Below, in pieces: positions 28,008-37,028 of a DNA stretch of 64,000 nt. Numbering within the stretch: position 1 is the stretch's first letter; each line of letters begins with the position of its first letter. The translations under genes were made by a program, and so were the position numbers. The notes under the pieces are model-generated. The model made no database searches. It was not told the DNA's origin and saw nothing but the letters and a program-made list of their open reading frames with translations. Source of the stretch: Streptomyces sp. NBC_01217. Lineage in GTDB: Bacteria; Actinomycetota; Actinomycetes; Streptomycetales; Streptomycetaceae. The stretch lies in the NCBI RefSeq assembly GCF_035994185.1, contig NZ_CP108538.1, positions 5,557,501-5,621,500 of the forward strand. The letters are read 5' to 3'.

Positions 28008-29095
28008 TGGCCGACGAGCACTACGAATGGCTCGACAAGGACGTGGCGGAGAAAATGCTCCGCCGCGAACCGGTCGATCCCGTCGGCGGTCACCCGAGCA
28101 CGGAGGCGGAAAGGCTCGCGGCGGCGCTGGACGCCGTCGCACGGGCCGCCCGCCCGGCCGCCGGTGAACTGCCCGGCGAGGCCGCGGCGCTGGCCGCCTT
28201 CCGTGCCGCCGCGCGTTCGAAGGGGTACGCCGGGAAGGCGGGCGAAGAGGCACAGGCACCGGCCGAGGTGCTCGAACCGGTGTACATACAGCCGGTCTCC
28301 GGCGGCTTCGCCCCGAGCCGCTCCTTCGCCCCTTCCTCCGCGGGCTCGGGCCGTACCCGTTCGCTGCGCTGGAACGCACCCGTCCGCTTCGGCCTGGTCG
28401 CCTCCTTCGCGGGCTGTGCGCTCGGCGGGGTGGCCGTGGCCGCGAGCGCCGGGCTGCTGCCCGGACCGTTCGGCGGGCACACCCCCGTACCGGCGACCTC
28501 CGTCTCGGCCGCGGCGACGCCCGAGGAACTGGGCTCGGGGGCCGTCGCCGACCCGCGCCCGCCCGCACCGCCCTCCACCTCCCCGGAGGCGAAGCCCTCC
28601 GCGCCCACGGCGGGCCCCTCCGCCCCCACCGGTGACCGGGACAACGGCGGGACCGGCGCGGGCGGGGACCGCAAGCCCGACGGCTCCTGGAACGACACCG
28701 ATTACGGCCCGCAGTCCGGCGGCTACGGCGACGGCAACGACGGCGACTGGTACGCACGGACGCTCAAGGCCTGTCGCGACTACCGCAAGGGCCGGCTGGA
28801 CGACGGACGCAGGCGGTATCTCGAAAGGCTGGCGAAGGGCGCCCACAATCTCGACCGGTTCTGCGACCGCGTGATCGCCGGAAGCACCGAGGGCCAGAAC
28901 GGCCCGGGCGACGACGGCGGAACGACCGGCGGCGGACCGAACGACGACGGCGGCTGGAACGGCGACGACGGGGACACCGGCACGCTCCCGCCGATCCGGT
29001 TCAACACCTCGCCGCCGACGCCTTCGCCCTCGCCCTCGGTCTCCTCGCCGTCGGCGGACCGGGCGACCCTCGACGCCGTCGGACCGACCGGCTGA
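28007..29095 (+). CDS. single-pass membrane protein, putative anti-sigma factor (pair 2)
   Basis: Protein of 362 residues with the same plan as the pair 1 protein: a helical cytoplasmic N terminus (ERLAAALDAVARAARPAAG), one transmembrane helix (about 127-149, with GGVAVAASAG), a long Pro/Ser/Gly/Asp-rich exported linker, and a short cysteine-pair module (Cys256 in KACRDYRKG, Cys286 in RFCDRVIAG). A further low-complexity tail follows. It is coupled to the sigma gene by TGATG. It probably tethers the sigma factor and senses something outside; the signal is unknown. Confidence 0.8.
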   Translation: MADEHYEWLDKDVAEKMLRREPVDPVGGHPSTEAERLAAALDAVARAARPAAGELPGEAAALAAFRAAARSKGYAGKAGEEAQAPAEVLEPVYIQPVSGGFAPSRSFAPSSAGSGRTRSLRWNAPVRFGLVASFAGCALGGVAVAASAGLLPGPFGGHTPVPATSVSAAATPEELGSGAVADPRPPAPPSTSPEAKPSAPTAGPSAPTGDRDNGGTGAGGDRKPDGSWNDTDYGPQSGGYGDGNDGDWYARTLKACRDYRKGRLDDGRRRYLERLAKGAHNLDRFCDRVIAGSTEGQNGPGDDGGTTGGGPNDDGGWNGDDGDTGTLPPIRFNTSPPTPSPSPSVSSPSADRATLDAVGPTG

Positions 29096-29239
29096 GAAGC
29101 CGTATACGCCAGTCCTTTTCCGGCCGCCCACGACCGGGTGTGACATTTTTCGAGGCCACGGCGCAGTACTGAATGAGCCGACTGGTCATCGGCAGCGCAC
29201 AGAGCCGGGGTTCCCCCCGTACCTGCGGCTCAGCGCATC

Positions 29240-29278
29240 GGCGCGGGCGGGACACGTTCCCCCGGTCCCGTCCGCGCC
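29240..29278. terminator. bidirectional hairpin terminator
   Basis: GGCGCGGGCGGGAC and GTCCCGTCCGCGCC form a 14-bp stem with one wobble around an 11-base loop, between the convergent stops at 29095 and 29305. Nothing else is seen in this gap. Confidence 0.6.
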
Positions 29279-29304
29279 ACCTCTCCCTCCGGCCGGACCC
29301 CGCC

Positions 29305-30246
29305 CTATCCGTAGACGACGACCTTGTCGCCCGTCCTCACCTGGGCGAAGAGCGAGGCGATCCTTCCCTCGTCGCGGACATTGACGCAGCCGTGCGAGGC
29401 TCCGCTGTAGCCGCGGGCCGCGAAGTCGGCCGAGTAGTGCACCGCCTGGCCGCCGCTGAAGAACATCGCGTACGGCATGGCGGTGTGGTAGATCGTCGAC
29501 ACGTGGTGCCGTGACTTCCAGTAGACGGAGAAGGTGCCCTCGCGGGTCGGCGTGTACTGGGAGCCGAAGCGGACGTCCATCGACGAGACGACACGGCCTT
29601 CGATCATCCAGGACAGCGTCCGGCTGTTCTTGCTGATGCAGAGCACCCGGCCCGTCATGCAGCGCTTGTCCGGCTTGGAGACGGGCATCGTGGTCGGCGG
29701 ATTCAGCTCGGCGGCCGTCGGCTCGTGCGTCATGCCGAGCAGCTTCTGCCAGGTGACGGTGTCCGTCCTGCCCGTACGGGAGAGGCCGCGCTTGCCCTGG
29801 AAGGACTGGACGGCGGCGACCGTGACGGTGCCGTAGTAGCCGGTGGGGGAACGGTCGAAGTGGCCGATCTGCCGCAGCCGGGCCTGCAGTTCCCGCACCT
29901 GCTTGCCCTTGGACCCGCTCGCCATCAGCGTCGTGCCCTGCGGGTCCGGCTTCGGCGTGGGCGTCGCGGTGGCCGACGGGGACGATGACGACGCGTCCGG
30001 CGAGGGCGACTGCTGCGCGGCGGGCTTGGCGTCGTCGGTCGCCGTGGCGGGCGGCGACGACGGGGTGGCCGACGCGCTGTCGGCGGGCTGCGCCTCGCAG
30101 CCGGTGGTCGCGGCGGTGAGGACGAGAACGGCGAGCGCCGCCGTGGCCGTGCTCCCCGCCCAACCCCGTGTCCTGTGCCGCGCCTTGCCCGGTGTCCTGC
30201 CCGGCATCCCGCCCCGTGATGTGCTTGTGGTGATGCTGCGTATCAT
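29305..30246 (-). CDS. L,D-transpeptidase with peptidoglycan-binding domain
   Basis: Exported protein of 313 residues. A signal segment ends in [10 protein letters not shown], a plausible but imperfect lipobox. A Ser/Pro/Ala-rich linker follows, then a PG_binding_1 domain ([31 protein letters not shown]; about 110-165). The C-terminal YkuD domain carries the catalytic [12 protein letters not shown] (Cys287) and an upstream [10 protein letters not shown] segment. It makes 3-3 cross-links or attaches proteins to peptidoglycan. ATG 30246 follows a GGGGG run. It is divergent from the mutase gene. Confidence 0.9.
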   Translation of the reverse strand: MIRSITTSTSRGGMPGRTPGKARHRTRGWAGSTATAALAVLVLTAATTGCEAQPADSASATPSSPPATATDDAKPAAQQSPSPDASSSSPSATATPTPKPDPQGTTLMASGSKGKQVRELQARLRQIGHFDRSPTGYYGTVTVAAVQSFQGKRGLSRTGRTDTVTWQKLLGMTHEPTAAELNPPTTMPVSKPDKRCMTGRVLCISKNSRTLSWMIEGRVVSSMDVRFGSQYTPTREGTFSVYWKSRHHVSTIYHTAMPYAMFFSGGQAVHYSADFAARGYSGASHGCVNVRDEGRIASLFAQVRTGDKVVVYG

Positions 30247-30496
30247 CTCGGCCCCCTGTGTCTCCGGGTTGCTCCGGGTCTCCCCGATGCCCCATTGGAC
30301 GGATTCCCGCTCTGCCCGGTTGCCAAAGCCCGCGCATGATGGGGAAAGCGGCGGCGGGGGCCGTGGGGAGGGCTGTGAGCAAGGTCCCAGCCCGTGCCTC
30401 TCCACCGGTCTCGTGCCCGCCGCTACAGTCCGTCGCGGGAATCCTCGGTTACCAGTAAGTAGCTTTATGGAGCAGCTTCAGCGGGAGGCACAGCAG

Positions 30497-32077
30497 ATGA
30501 CGCGCGAGTCGGAGTCGGGACTGCCCATCGAGCCGGTGTACGGGCCGGACGCACTCGACGGGTGGAACCCCGACGACAAGCTGGGCGAGCCGGGCGCCTA
30601 CCCCTTCACGCGCGGTGTCTACCCGACGATGTATACCGGCCGGCCGTGGACGATGCGCCAGTACGCGGGTTTCGGTACGGCCACGGAATCCAACGCCCGC
30701 TACAAGCAGCTGATCGCCAACGGCACGACGGGCCTCTCCGTCGCCTTCGACCTGCCCACCCAGATGGGCCACGACTCCGACGCGGCGATCGCGTCCGGAG
30801 AGGTCGGCAAGGTCGGGGTCGCGATCGACTCGATCGACGACATGCGGGTCCTGTTCGGCGGAATCCCGCTGGACAAGGTCTCCACGTCCATGACGATCAA
30901 CGCCCCGGCCGCACTGCTGCTCCTCCTCTACCAGCTGGTCGGTGAGGAGCAGGGCGTCCCGGCGGACAGGCTCACCGGCACCATCCAGAACGATGTACTC
31001 AAGGAGTACATCGCGCGCGGCACGTACATCTTCCCGCCGGGGCCCTCGCTCCGGCTGATCGCCGACATCTTCAAGTACTGCCGGGCCGAGATCCCGAAGT
31101 GGAACACCATCTCCATCTCCGGCTACCACATGGCGGAGGCCGGTGCCTCGCCCGCGCAGGAGATCGCGTTCACCCTCGCCGACGGCATCGAGTACGTCCG
31201 TACCGCCGTCGCCGCGGGCATGGACGTCGACGAGTTCGCCCCCCGGCTCTCCTTCTTCTTCGTCGCCCGTACGACGATCCTGGAGGAGGTCGCCAAGTTC
31301 CGCGCCGCGCGCCGGATCTGGGCGAGGGTGATGAAGGAGGAGTTCGGCGCGAAGAACCCGAAGTCGCTGATGCTGCGCTTCCACACCCAGACCGCGGGTG
31401 TCCAGCTCACCGCCCAGCAGCCCGAGGTCAACCTGGTGCGCGTCGCCGTCCAGGGCCTGGCCGCGGTCCTCGGCGGTACGCAGTCGCTGCACACCAACTC
31501 CTTCGACGAGGCGATCGCCCTCCCGACCGACAAGTCCGCCCGCCTCGCCCTGCGCACCCAGCAGGTCCTGGCTTACGAGACGGACGTCACCGCGACGGTC
31601 GACCCGTTCGCGGGTTCGTACGTCGTCGAGAAGATGACGGATGCCGTCGAGGCTGCAGCCGCGGACCTCATGCTCAAGGTCGAGGACATGGGCGGCGCGG
31701 TCAGCGCGATCGAGCGCGGCTTCCAGAAGAGCGAGATCGAGCGCAACGCGTACCGGATCGCCCTGCAGACCGACAGTGCGGAGCGCGTGGTCGTCGGCGT
31801 CAACCGCTTCCAGCTCGACGAGGAGGAGCCGTACGAGCCCCTGCGCGTCGACCCCGCGATCGAGGCCCAGCAGGCGGCCCGCCTGGCGAAGCTCCGCGCC
31901 GAACGCGACCAGGGCGCGGTGGACACGGCGCTGGCCCGGCTGCGCAAGGCGGCCGAGGGCACGGACAACGTCCTGTACCCGATGAAGGACGCCCTCAGGG
32001 CGCGGGCGACGGTGGGCGAGGTCTGCAACGCGCTGCGGGAGGTGTGGGGGGCGTATGTGCCTTCGGACACGTTTTGA
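30497..32077 (+). CDS. acyl-CoA mutase large subunit (methylmalonyl-CoA mutase family)
   Basis: B12-dependent mutase TIM-barrel subunit of 526 residues. [43 protein letters not shown] and [15 protein letters not shown] are family motifs. The protein ends before any B12-binding domain: no DxHxxG motif is present, so it needs a separate small subunit, not seen here. The residues I remember as substrate-determining in methylmalonyl-CoA mutase, Tyr (TMY) and Arg (PSLRL), are kept, which argues against an isobutyryl-CoA mutase. ATG 30497 has GGGAGG eight bases upstream; the longer upstream frame is antisense to the transpeptidase. Confidence 0.9.
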   Translation: MTRESESGLPIEPVYGPDALDGWNPDDKLGEPGAYPFTRGVYPTMYTGRPWTMRQYAGFGTATESNARYKQLIANGTTGLSVAFDLPTQMGHDSDAAIASGEVGKVGVAIDSIDDMRVLFGGIPLDKVSTSMTINAPAALLLLLYQLVGEEQGVPADRLTGTIQNDVLKEYIARGTYIFPPGPSLRLIADIFKYCRAEIPKWNTISISGYHMAEAGASPAQEIAFTLADGIEYVRTAVAAGMDVDEFAPRLSFFFVARTTILEEVAKFRAARRIWARVMKEEFGAKNPKSLMLRFHTQTAGVQLTAQQPEVNLVRVAVQGLAAVLGGTQSLHTNSFDEAIALPTDKSARLALRTQQVLAYETDVTATVDPFAGSYVVEKMTDAVEAAAADLMLKVEDMGGAVSAIERGFQKSEIERNAYRIALQTDSAERVVVGVNRFQLDEEEPYEPLRVDPAIEAQQAARLAKLRAERDQGAVDTALARLRKAAEGTDNVLYPMKDALRARATVGEVCNALREVWGAYVPSDTF

Positions 32078-32166
32078 GACGATGTCCACCCGCAGGAGTG
32101 ATCTCTCGCTGAATGTCCGTGGCCCCGGATAAGCTCGTGAACAGTGGTCCCCGAAAGGAGGATGCC

Positions 32167-32778
32167 GTGGCCGTAATACAGCACGAGGAGCAGGTGCGGG
32201 TGCAGGAACAGCCCGAGCTGACGCTTGGCGAGGCAGCCGAACAGCTCGCACGCTCGCTGCCTGGGCATCGCGTGGAGATTCTCCAGGGGAGGCTCACTGT
32301 GACTCCACCGGCGGACGTATCGCATGCCCTGGCTCTGTCTTGGCTTGGCGAGGAATTCGGAGCCCGGGCACGCACGGTGGGGCTCAGGCTCGTTCAGGGG
32401 GTCGGGCTGTGGCTGCCCTCCGGGCCGGAGGACTACGCGATTCCTGACTTGTCTGTCGTCGAGGCCGACATCAAGGACGCCCATGTAATGAAGAACTGCT
32501 ACGCCGCCCATGCCTTCCGCATGGTGGTGGAGGTGACCTCGACCAACTGGTCGGACGACCTCGGACCCAAGGTCGAGGATTACGCTCAGGCCGGCATTCC
32601 TGTCTACGTCGTCGTCGATCGCAAGCACGATCAGGTGCTGCTCTGCAGTGACCCACGGAGCGGCGAGTACAAGAACAAGGTGCCCCACAAGCGTGGGACC
32701 TCGTTCACCGTGCCGGACGTGGTCGGTGTCGAGATGAAGCTCTCCGTGGACCGCCTCCTCGACGGCGACGAGGACTGA
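32167..32778 (+). CDS. Uma2 family restriction endonuclease-like protein (copy 1)
   Basis: Protein of 203 residues with the Uma2/DUF820 PD-(D/E)xK fold. The central residues are in YAIPDLSVVEAD and FRMVVEVTSTNWSDDLGPKVEDYAQAGIPVYVVVD, giving D-x(n)-E-x-T and a downstream Lys. Such proteins are very numerous in Streptomyces and their role is unknown. GTG 32167 is chosen because AAAGGAGG ends five bases upstream; the frame is open back to 32113. A second copy lies at 58394. Confidence 0.87.
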   Translation: MAVIQHEEQVRVQEQPELTLGEAAEQLARSLPGHRVEILQGRLTVTPPADVSHALALSWLGEEFGARARTVGLRLVQGVGLWLPSGPEDYAIPDLSVVEADIKDAHVMKNCYAAHAFRMVVEVTSTNWSDDLGPKVEDYAQAGIPVYVVVDRKHDQVLLCSDPRSGEYKNKVPHKRGTSFTVPDVVGVEMKLSVDRLLDGDED

Positions 32779-32794
32779 GCCAGGACCTTCCCGC

Positions 32795-32826
32795 ACGGAG
32801 TGTCGTACCCGCGTGCGACACTCCGT
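32795..32826. terminator. hairpin after Uma2 / in the LysE leader
   Basis: ACGGAGTGTCG (32795-32805) and CGACACTCCGT (32816-32826) form a perfect 11-bp stem with a 10-base loop. It follows the Uma2 stop and ends three bases before the LysE ATG at 32830, so it could terminate the first gene or mask the start of the second. Confidence 0.6.
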
Positions 32827-32829
32827 TTC

Positions 32830-33495
32830 ATGCTCGGTGTCACGGACCTTCCGACCTATCTCGCCGGCCTCGTGCTGATCGTTCTTCTGCCGGGGCCGAA
32901 TTCGCTGTACGTGCTGTCCGTCGCCGCCCGGCGCGGTGTGCGGACCGGTTATGTGGCCGCGGCCGGTGTGTGGACCGGGGACACCGTGCTGATGACGCTG
33001 TCCGCGCTGGGGGCCTCGTCGCTGTTGCAGACGACGCCGGTGCTGTTCGCCGTCGTCAAGTTCGCGGGTGCGGGCTATCTGACCTGGTTGGCGATCGGCA
33101 TGCTGCGGGCCGCGTTGGTCATGTGGCGCGAGCGGCACCGGCGGATGGCCGAGCTGACGGAGGAGGCCGCCGCGCCCGGGGCCGCCGCCTCGATGGAGCG
33201 GCCGTACCGCCGGGCGCTGGTGGTCAGCCTCTTCAACCCGAAGGCGATCCTGTTCCTGATCTCGTTCTTCGTGCAGTTCGTCGACCCCGGCTACGCCTAC
33301 CCGGCGCTGTCCTTCCTGGTGCTGGGCACTCTGCTGCAGATCGCCAGCTTCCTCTATCTGTCGATGCTGATATTCGGCGGCACCCGCCTGTCCGCCGCGT
33401 TCCGCCGTCGCAGGCGGCTTTCGGCGGGGGCCACTTCGGCGGCCGGTCTGCTCTTCCTGGGATTCGCCGCGAAGCTCTCGCTCAGCAGCGTGTGA
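32830..33495 (+). CDS. LysE/RhtB (LeuE-type) amino acid exporter
   Basis: Membrane protein of 221 residues with six hydrophobic helices. The family signature LLPGPNSLYVLSVAARRGVRTGYVAAAGVWTGD lies at residues 19-51, and SLFNPKAILFLISFFVQF begins the second half. It exports amino acids or related compounds. ATG 32830 is used; an in-frame GTG at 32800 would add ten residues encoded inside a hairpin. Its 3' end overlaps that of the opposing monooxygenase by 14 bases. Confidence 0.88.
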   Translation: MLGVTDLPTYLAGLVLIVLLPGPNSLYVLSVAARRGVRTGYVAAAGVWTGDTVLMTLSALGASSLLQTTPVLFAVVKFAGAGYLTWLAIGMLRAALVMWRERHRRMAELTEEAAAPGAAASMERPYRRALVVSLFNPKAILFLISFFVQFVDPGYAYPALSFLVLGTLLQIASFLYLSMLIFGGTRLSAAFRRRRRLSAGATSAAGLLFLGFAAKLSLSSV

Positions 33496-34936
33496 CCGAG
33501 GGCCGGTACGTGACCGAGGGCGCCGCGCCCAGCGGGGCCAGGTACTGCGCCAGGCCCGAGGCGTCCTCGCCCGCCCAGCCGATGTAGCCGTCGGGGCGGA
33601 CGAGGAACAGGCCCTTTCCGTACGCCTCGTAGGCATCCGCGCGATGCACGCGGACCAGGTCGTCGTCGAACGCCGGGAGCGGGACGTCCGTGCCGACCGC
33701 CAGCAGCGTGAAGTGCGGGCCGCGGAACACGTCGAAGAGGCGCCCGCCCCCGCCCCCGCCCGCCGGTCCGTCCGGGGCGCGGTCCCCGGAGTGCAGGGCG
33801 CCGGCCCGGCCCACCGAGAGCGGTCCCTCGCGATAGCCGAGGCCCAGCTGCTGGGTCGCCACACCGCGTTCCTGCTCGCCCCGGTGGATGCGGGTGGACA
33901 GACCGAGCATGTCGGCCGCGACCGGGCGGCGCTCCTCCTCGTAGCTGTCGAGCAGGGCCGCCGGTGCGCCGTGCCGCAGCACCTGGCCGAGCTTCCAGCC
34001 CAGGTTGTACGCGTCCTGGACGCTGGTGTTCAGGCCCTGCCCGCCCGCGGGGGAGTGCACATGGGCGGCGTCGCCCGCCAGGAAGACCCGGCCGTCGCGG
34101 AACCGGTCGGCCAGTGCGGCGCGCGGCCGGAAGTCGGAGGACCAGCGGACCTCGGTGATGTCCCGCGCCGTCAGGTGCGTGCGGGCGGCGACCAGCGCGC
34201 GCACGCCTTCCGGGGAGGTGTCGGGCTCGCCCTTCTTGAACTGGGCGACCAGCTGGAAGTCCGCCGTCCCGGGCAGCGGGCAGAGCGTGAGGAAGCCCTC
34301 CTCGCCGCTCATCACATGCCAGTTGAGCCGGTCCAGCGCGGCCTCGGCCACGCGCACGTCGGCGACCAGCATCGGCGCCGGGTCCACCGTCTCGCCCGTC
34401 ATCGCGATCCCCAGCACCCGCCGGACCGTGCTGCGCCCGCCGTCCGCCGCGACGAGGAAGGAGGCCCGGACCGCCCCCGTGTCCAGGTGGGCCGTGACGC
34501 CGTCCGCGTCCTGGCCGAGCCCGGTCAGCGCGGTGGAGAAGGCGACATCGCCGCCCAGCTCGCGCAGCCGGGCGAGCAGGATCTCCTGGGTGCGCCACTG
34601 CGGCAGCACCCACGGCTGCCCGTACGGCTCGGCCGGGGTCGGGGCCGCACGGCGGAACATGTCGTGCTCCTGCAGCCGCTCCCCGTTCTGCCAGACCAGC
34701 CCCACCGGCGCCGGGCCACCGTGCTCGCGCACCGCGTCGCCGACCCCGAGGTCGTCGAGGACCTCCCTGGTGCGCGGCTGGATTCCCTTGCCGCGCGAGC
34801 CGGGAAAGAGGGCGGGCGACTGCTCGACGACCAGGGTGCGCACCCCGCGGCGGGCCAGATCGCAGCCGAGGGCCAGACCACAGGGACCGGCGCCGACGAT
34901 CAGGACTTCGGTTTCCTTAACGCTGTTAAGTTCCAT
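33482..34936 (-). CDS. FAD-dependent aromatic-type monooxygenase
   Basis: Flavoprotein hydroxylase of 484 residues of the PheA/TetX/RdmE class. FAD motifs are VLIVGAGPCGLALGCDLARRG at the N terminus, the middle DG motif (LVAADGGRSTVRRVLG) and GRVFLAGDAAHVHSPAGGQG. The last 90 residues form a thioredoxin-like C-terminal domain. It probably hydroxylates an aromatic compound or inactivates an antibiotic. It is divergent from a TetR gene, and codons 3-7 contain one copy of the presumed TetR operator, so expression is very likely repressed until an inducer binds. ATG 34936. Confidence 0.92.
   Translation of the reverse strand: MELNSVKETEVLIVGAGPCGLALGCDLARRGVRTLVVEQSPALFPGSRGKGIQPRTREVLDDLGVGDAVREHGGPAPVGLVWQNGERLQEHDMFRRAAPTPAEPYGQPWVLPQWRTQEILLARLRELGGDVAFSTALTGLGQDADGVTAHLDTGAVRASFLVAADGGRSTVRRVLGIAMTGETVDPAPMLVADVRVAEAALDRLNWHVMSGEEGFLTLCPLPGTADFQLVAQFKKGEPDTSPEGVRALVAARTHLTARDITEVRWSSDFRPRAALADRFRDGRVFLAGDAAHVHSPAGGQGLNTSVQDAYNLGWKLGQVLRHGAPAALLDSYEEERRPVAADMLGLSTRIHRGEQERGVATQQLGLGYREGPLSVGRAGALHSGDRAPDGPAGGGGGGRLFDVFRGPHFTLLAVGTDVPLPAFDDDLVRVHRADAYEAYGKGLFLVRPDGYIGWAGEDASGLAQYLAPLGAAPSVTYRPSVTRC
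34916..34930. promoter_or_regulatory. TetR operator copy 1 (CTTAACGCTGTTAAG)
   Basis: Perfect inverted arms CTTAAC/GTTAAG around GCT, lying within codons 3-7 of the monooxygenase gene. It matches 14 of 15 bases with the copy at 34952. Confidence 0.75.
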
Positions 34937-34951
34937 GGTTCGGAGTGTGTG

Positions 34952-34973
34952 CTTAACGCTGTTAAATTGTCAA
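34952..34973. promoter_or_regulatory. TetR operator copy 2 inside divergent promoters
   Basis: CTTAACGCTGTTAA (34952-34965) repeats the first operator 36 bp away. Leftward, TTGACA (34973-34968) is a perfect -35 for the monooxygenase, so the operator fills the promoter spacer. Rightward, TAAATT (34963-34968) may be the -10 of the TetR gene, which would put its transcript start at the GTG itself. Confidence 0.7.
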
Positions 34974-34974
34974 G

Positions 34975-35619
34975 GTGGGTACAACGAAGATCGACCGGGC
35001 ACGCGTGGCCGACGCCGGGCTGCGGCTGCTGAACGAGGTGGGCCTCGACGGGCTCACCCTGCGCGCCATCGCCAGGGAACTGGACGTCAAGGCACCCGCG
35101 CTCTACTGGCACTTCAAGGACAAGCAGGCGCTCCTCGACGAGATGGCCACGGTGATGTACCGCCGGATGCTCGCCGAGGACCTGCCCGGCCCGGCCCCGG
35201 AGCGCTGGCAGGACCAGCTCGTCGCGTACAACAGCGCCCTGCGCACCGCTCTGCTGCGCTACCGCGACGGGGCGAAGGTCTACAGCGGCGCCAGATTCAC
35301 CGGCAACGACCACGCCGACGGCCTCGAAACCCATCTGCGGACGATGGTCGACGCCGGGTTCGAGCTGTGGCAGGCCGTCCGGGCGGGCATCACCGCGTAC
35401 TCGTACACCATGGGTTTCGTCACCGAGGAGCAGGGCGTCCAGCCCATGGCCGACGAGCGGCGCGACGGCTTCGACATCGGTGAGCGCGCGCAGCGGATGG
35501 CCGGCTATCCGCTCGCCGCCGCGGCCGGTGCCGAGATCTTCGCCCAGTACGACGAACGCTTCGAGGATGGCCTGCGGCTGATCGTCGCGGGCATCGAGGC
35601 GCGGTACGGGGTGCGCTGA
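34975..35619 (+). CDS. TetR-type repressor with tetracycline-repressor-like C-terminal domain
   Basis: Regulator of 214 residues. The DNA-binding domain is GLRLLNEVGLDGLTLRAIARELDVKAPALYWHFKDKQALLDEMA (about 15-58), and the rest resembles the TetR_C ligand domain (MYRRMLAEDL onward). GTG 34975 has no ribosome site, which fits a leaderless message from the predicted -10 at 34963. The divergent monooxygenase and the two shared operators make it the probable repressor of both genes. Confidence 0.9.
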   Translation: MGTTKIDRARVADAGLRLLNEVGLDGLTLRAIARELDVKAPALYWHFKDKQALLDEMATVMYRRMLAEDLPGPAPERWQDQLVAYNSALRTALLRYRDGAKVYSGARFTGNDHADGLETHLRTMVDAGFELWQAVRAGITAYSYTMGFVTEEQGVQPMADERRDGFDIGERAQRMAGYPLAAAAGAEIFAQYDERFEDGLRLIVAGIEARYGVR

Positions 35620-35626
35620 GCGGTGG

Positions 35627-36814
35627 TCAGGTCAGGCGGCCCGACCCGCTCGTCAGGGATCTGCGCAGCAGCGGGGTGCACCACCGCTCCACGTACCGGT
35701 GCAGCAGCCACGCCAGCGCCAGCATCAGCGCCACCGTGAGCACCGCCGTCACCCCCGCAGGGATGCCGAGCCGCCGGTGCAACGCGCTCACCGCCACCCA
35801 CCCCAGATGTTCATGGACGAGATAGAACGGGTAGGTCAGCGCTCCCGCGACTGTCAGCCAAGGGCGGTCGAAGCGGGCGAGGGCGCCGAGTGCGACAGCG
35901 GCGACCGCGGCGAAGCCGGCGGTCACGATCGCGATGATGACCAGCGACGAGCGGTACGAGAAGTCGTGCGGGCCCGCCGGGTGCCACAGCGCGGCCACCG
36001 CGTAGTGCTGGCTGAGCAGCCAGCTGACGCCGACGATGCCCCAGGCCGTGGCGTCCCGCCGGTTGCGGTGGACCAGGTAGAGCCCGATGCCGCCGATGAA
36101 GAAGGGGGCGTACTCGGGCATCAGGACCACCTCGGCCAGAGGCTCGCCGGATGCCTTGCCGAGCGCCGCGGCCAGCGTCCACGCGGCGCAGAACAGCACG
36201 ATCCGTCGTCTGCTGGCCCCCGGCAGCACCACGCACACGGCGAACAGGGCGTAGAAGCGGATCTCCGCCCACAGCGTCCAGCACACACCGAGCACCCGGT
36301 CCACGCCCAGTGGCTGCTGCAGCAGTGTCAGGTTCACCAGCGCATCGCTGGGGGAGACCGCCTTGTACGCCACAGCGGGCAGCGCGAAGACCAGTGTCAC
36401 CAGCAGGACCGCCGCCCAGTACGCGGGCAGCAGCCTGGCCGCCCGGGAGGCGAAGAACGAGGCCAGTGAGCGGCCCCAGCCGCTCATGCAGATCACGAAG
36501 CCGCTGATGACGAAGAAGATCTGCACCCCGAGGCAGCCGTAGGCGAACCAGGTGTGGGCGGTGGGGGACAGGGATGCGGCGGAGGTTCCCCACGCCTTGG
36601 TGATGTCGCCGCCCCGGCCGCCGTAGTGGTACGCGGCGACCATCAGTGCGGCGACCAGCCGCAGCCCGTCCAGAGCGCGCAGCCGGGGCCTGGCGCGCGC
36701 CGGGCGGCGGTCCCGGGGCGGCGACGACGACGGGCGTGGTGGCGCCGGCACCGGCGCCGGGGCGGCGAGAACCCGCTCGAGGGTCCTGCCCGGATTCTCC
36801 GGAGTGATGGTCAC
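35627..36814 (-). CDS. acyltransferase 3 family membrane protein (OafA/YrhL type)
   Basis: Membrane protein of 395 residues with about ten helices. LRALDGLRLVAALMVAAYHYGGRGG carries the catalytic-type His of the family, and FAYGCLGVQIFFVISGFVICMSGWGRSL is the second signature. These enzymes move acetyl or other acyl groups from inside the cell to exported sugars. GTG 36814 has GGGAAGGGAA upstream. It lies back to back with the GT29 gene at the edge of the glycan locus and could modify that polymer; this is inference only. Confidence 0.88.
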   Translation of the reverse strand: MTITPENPGRTLERVLAAPAPVPAPPRPSSSPPRDRRPARARPRLRALDGLRLVAALMVAAYHYGGRGGDITKAWGTSAASLSPTAHTWFAYGCLGVQIFFVISGFVICMSGWGRSLASFFASRAARLLPAYWAAVLLVTLVFALPAVAYKAVSPSDALVNLTLLQQPLGVDRVLGVCWTLWAEIRFYALFAVCVVLPGASRRRIVLFCAAWTLAAALGKASGEPLAEVVLMPEYAPFFIGGIGLYLVHRNRRDATAWGIVGVSWLLSQHYAVAALWHPAGPHDFSYRSSLVIIAIVTAGFAAVAAVALGALARFDRPWLTVAGALTYPFYLVHEHLGWVAVSALHRRLGIPAGVTAVLTVALMLALAWLLHRYVERWCTPLLRRSLTSGSGRLT

Positions 36815-37028
36815 GGCCTTCCCTTCCCACAGTGGCGAAGGGTCAGGTTAGGGCGCTCCGATGCCCCGAAACGGACGAGAGGGGATCAGTTTCCCGTGCT
36901 GACAGGGCGAGTTCATCTTGCGGCCGTTCAGGTTTCTTAGCGTGCTACGGAACCTCAAACGGTTGCCGAACCTCTGTACCCCTCCATATGCCCCCTTCCC
37001 CCCACGGGCACCAGACGCTTGGAGCGCC

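Noticed and set aside
26661-29146. Long minus-strand frames over both sigma cassettes
   Set aside because: Arg/Pro-rich shadow sequences opposite genes with clear sigma-factor motifs.
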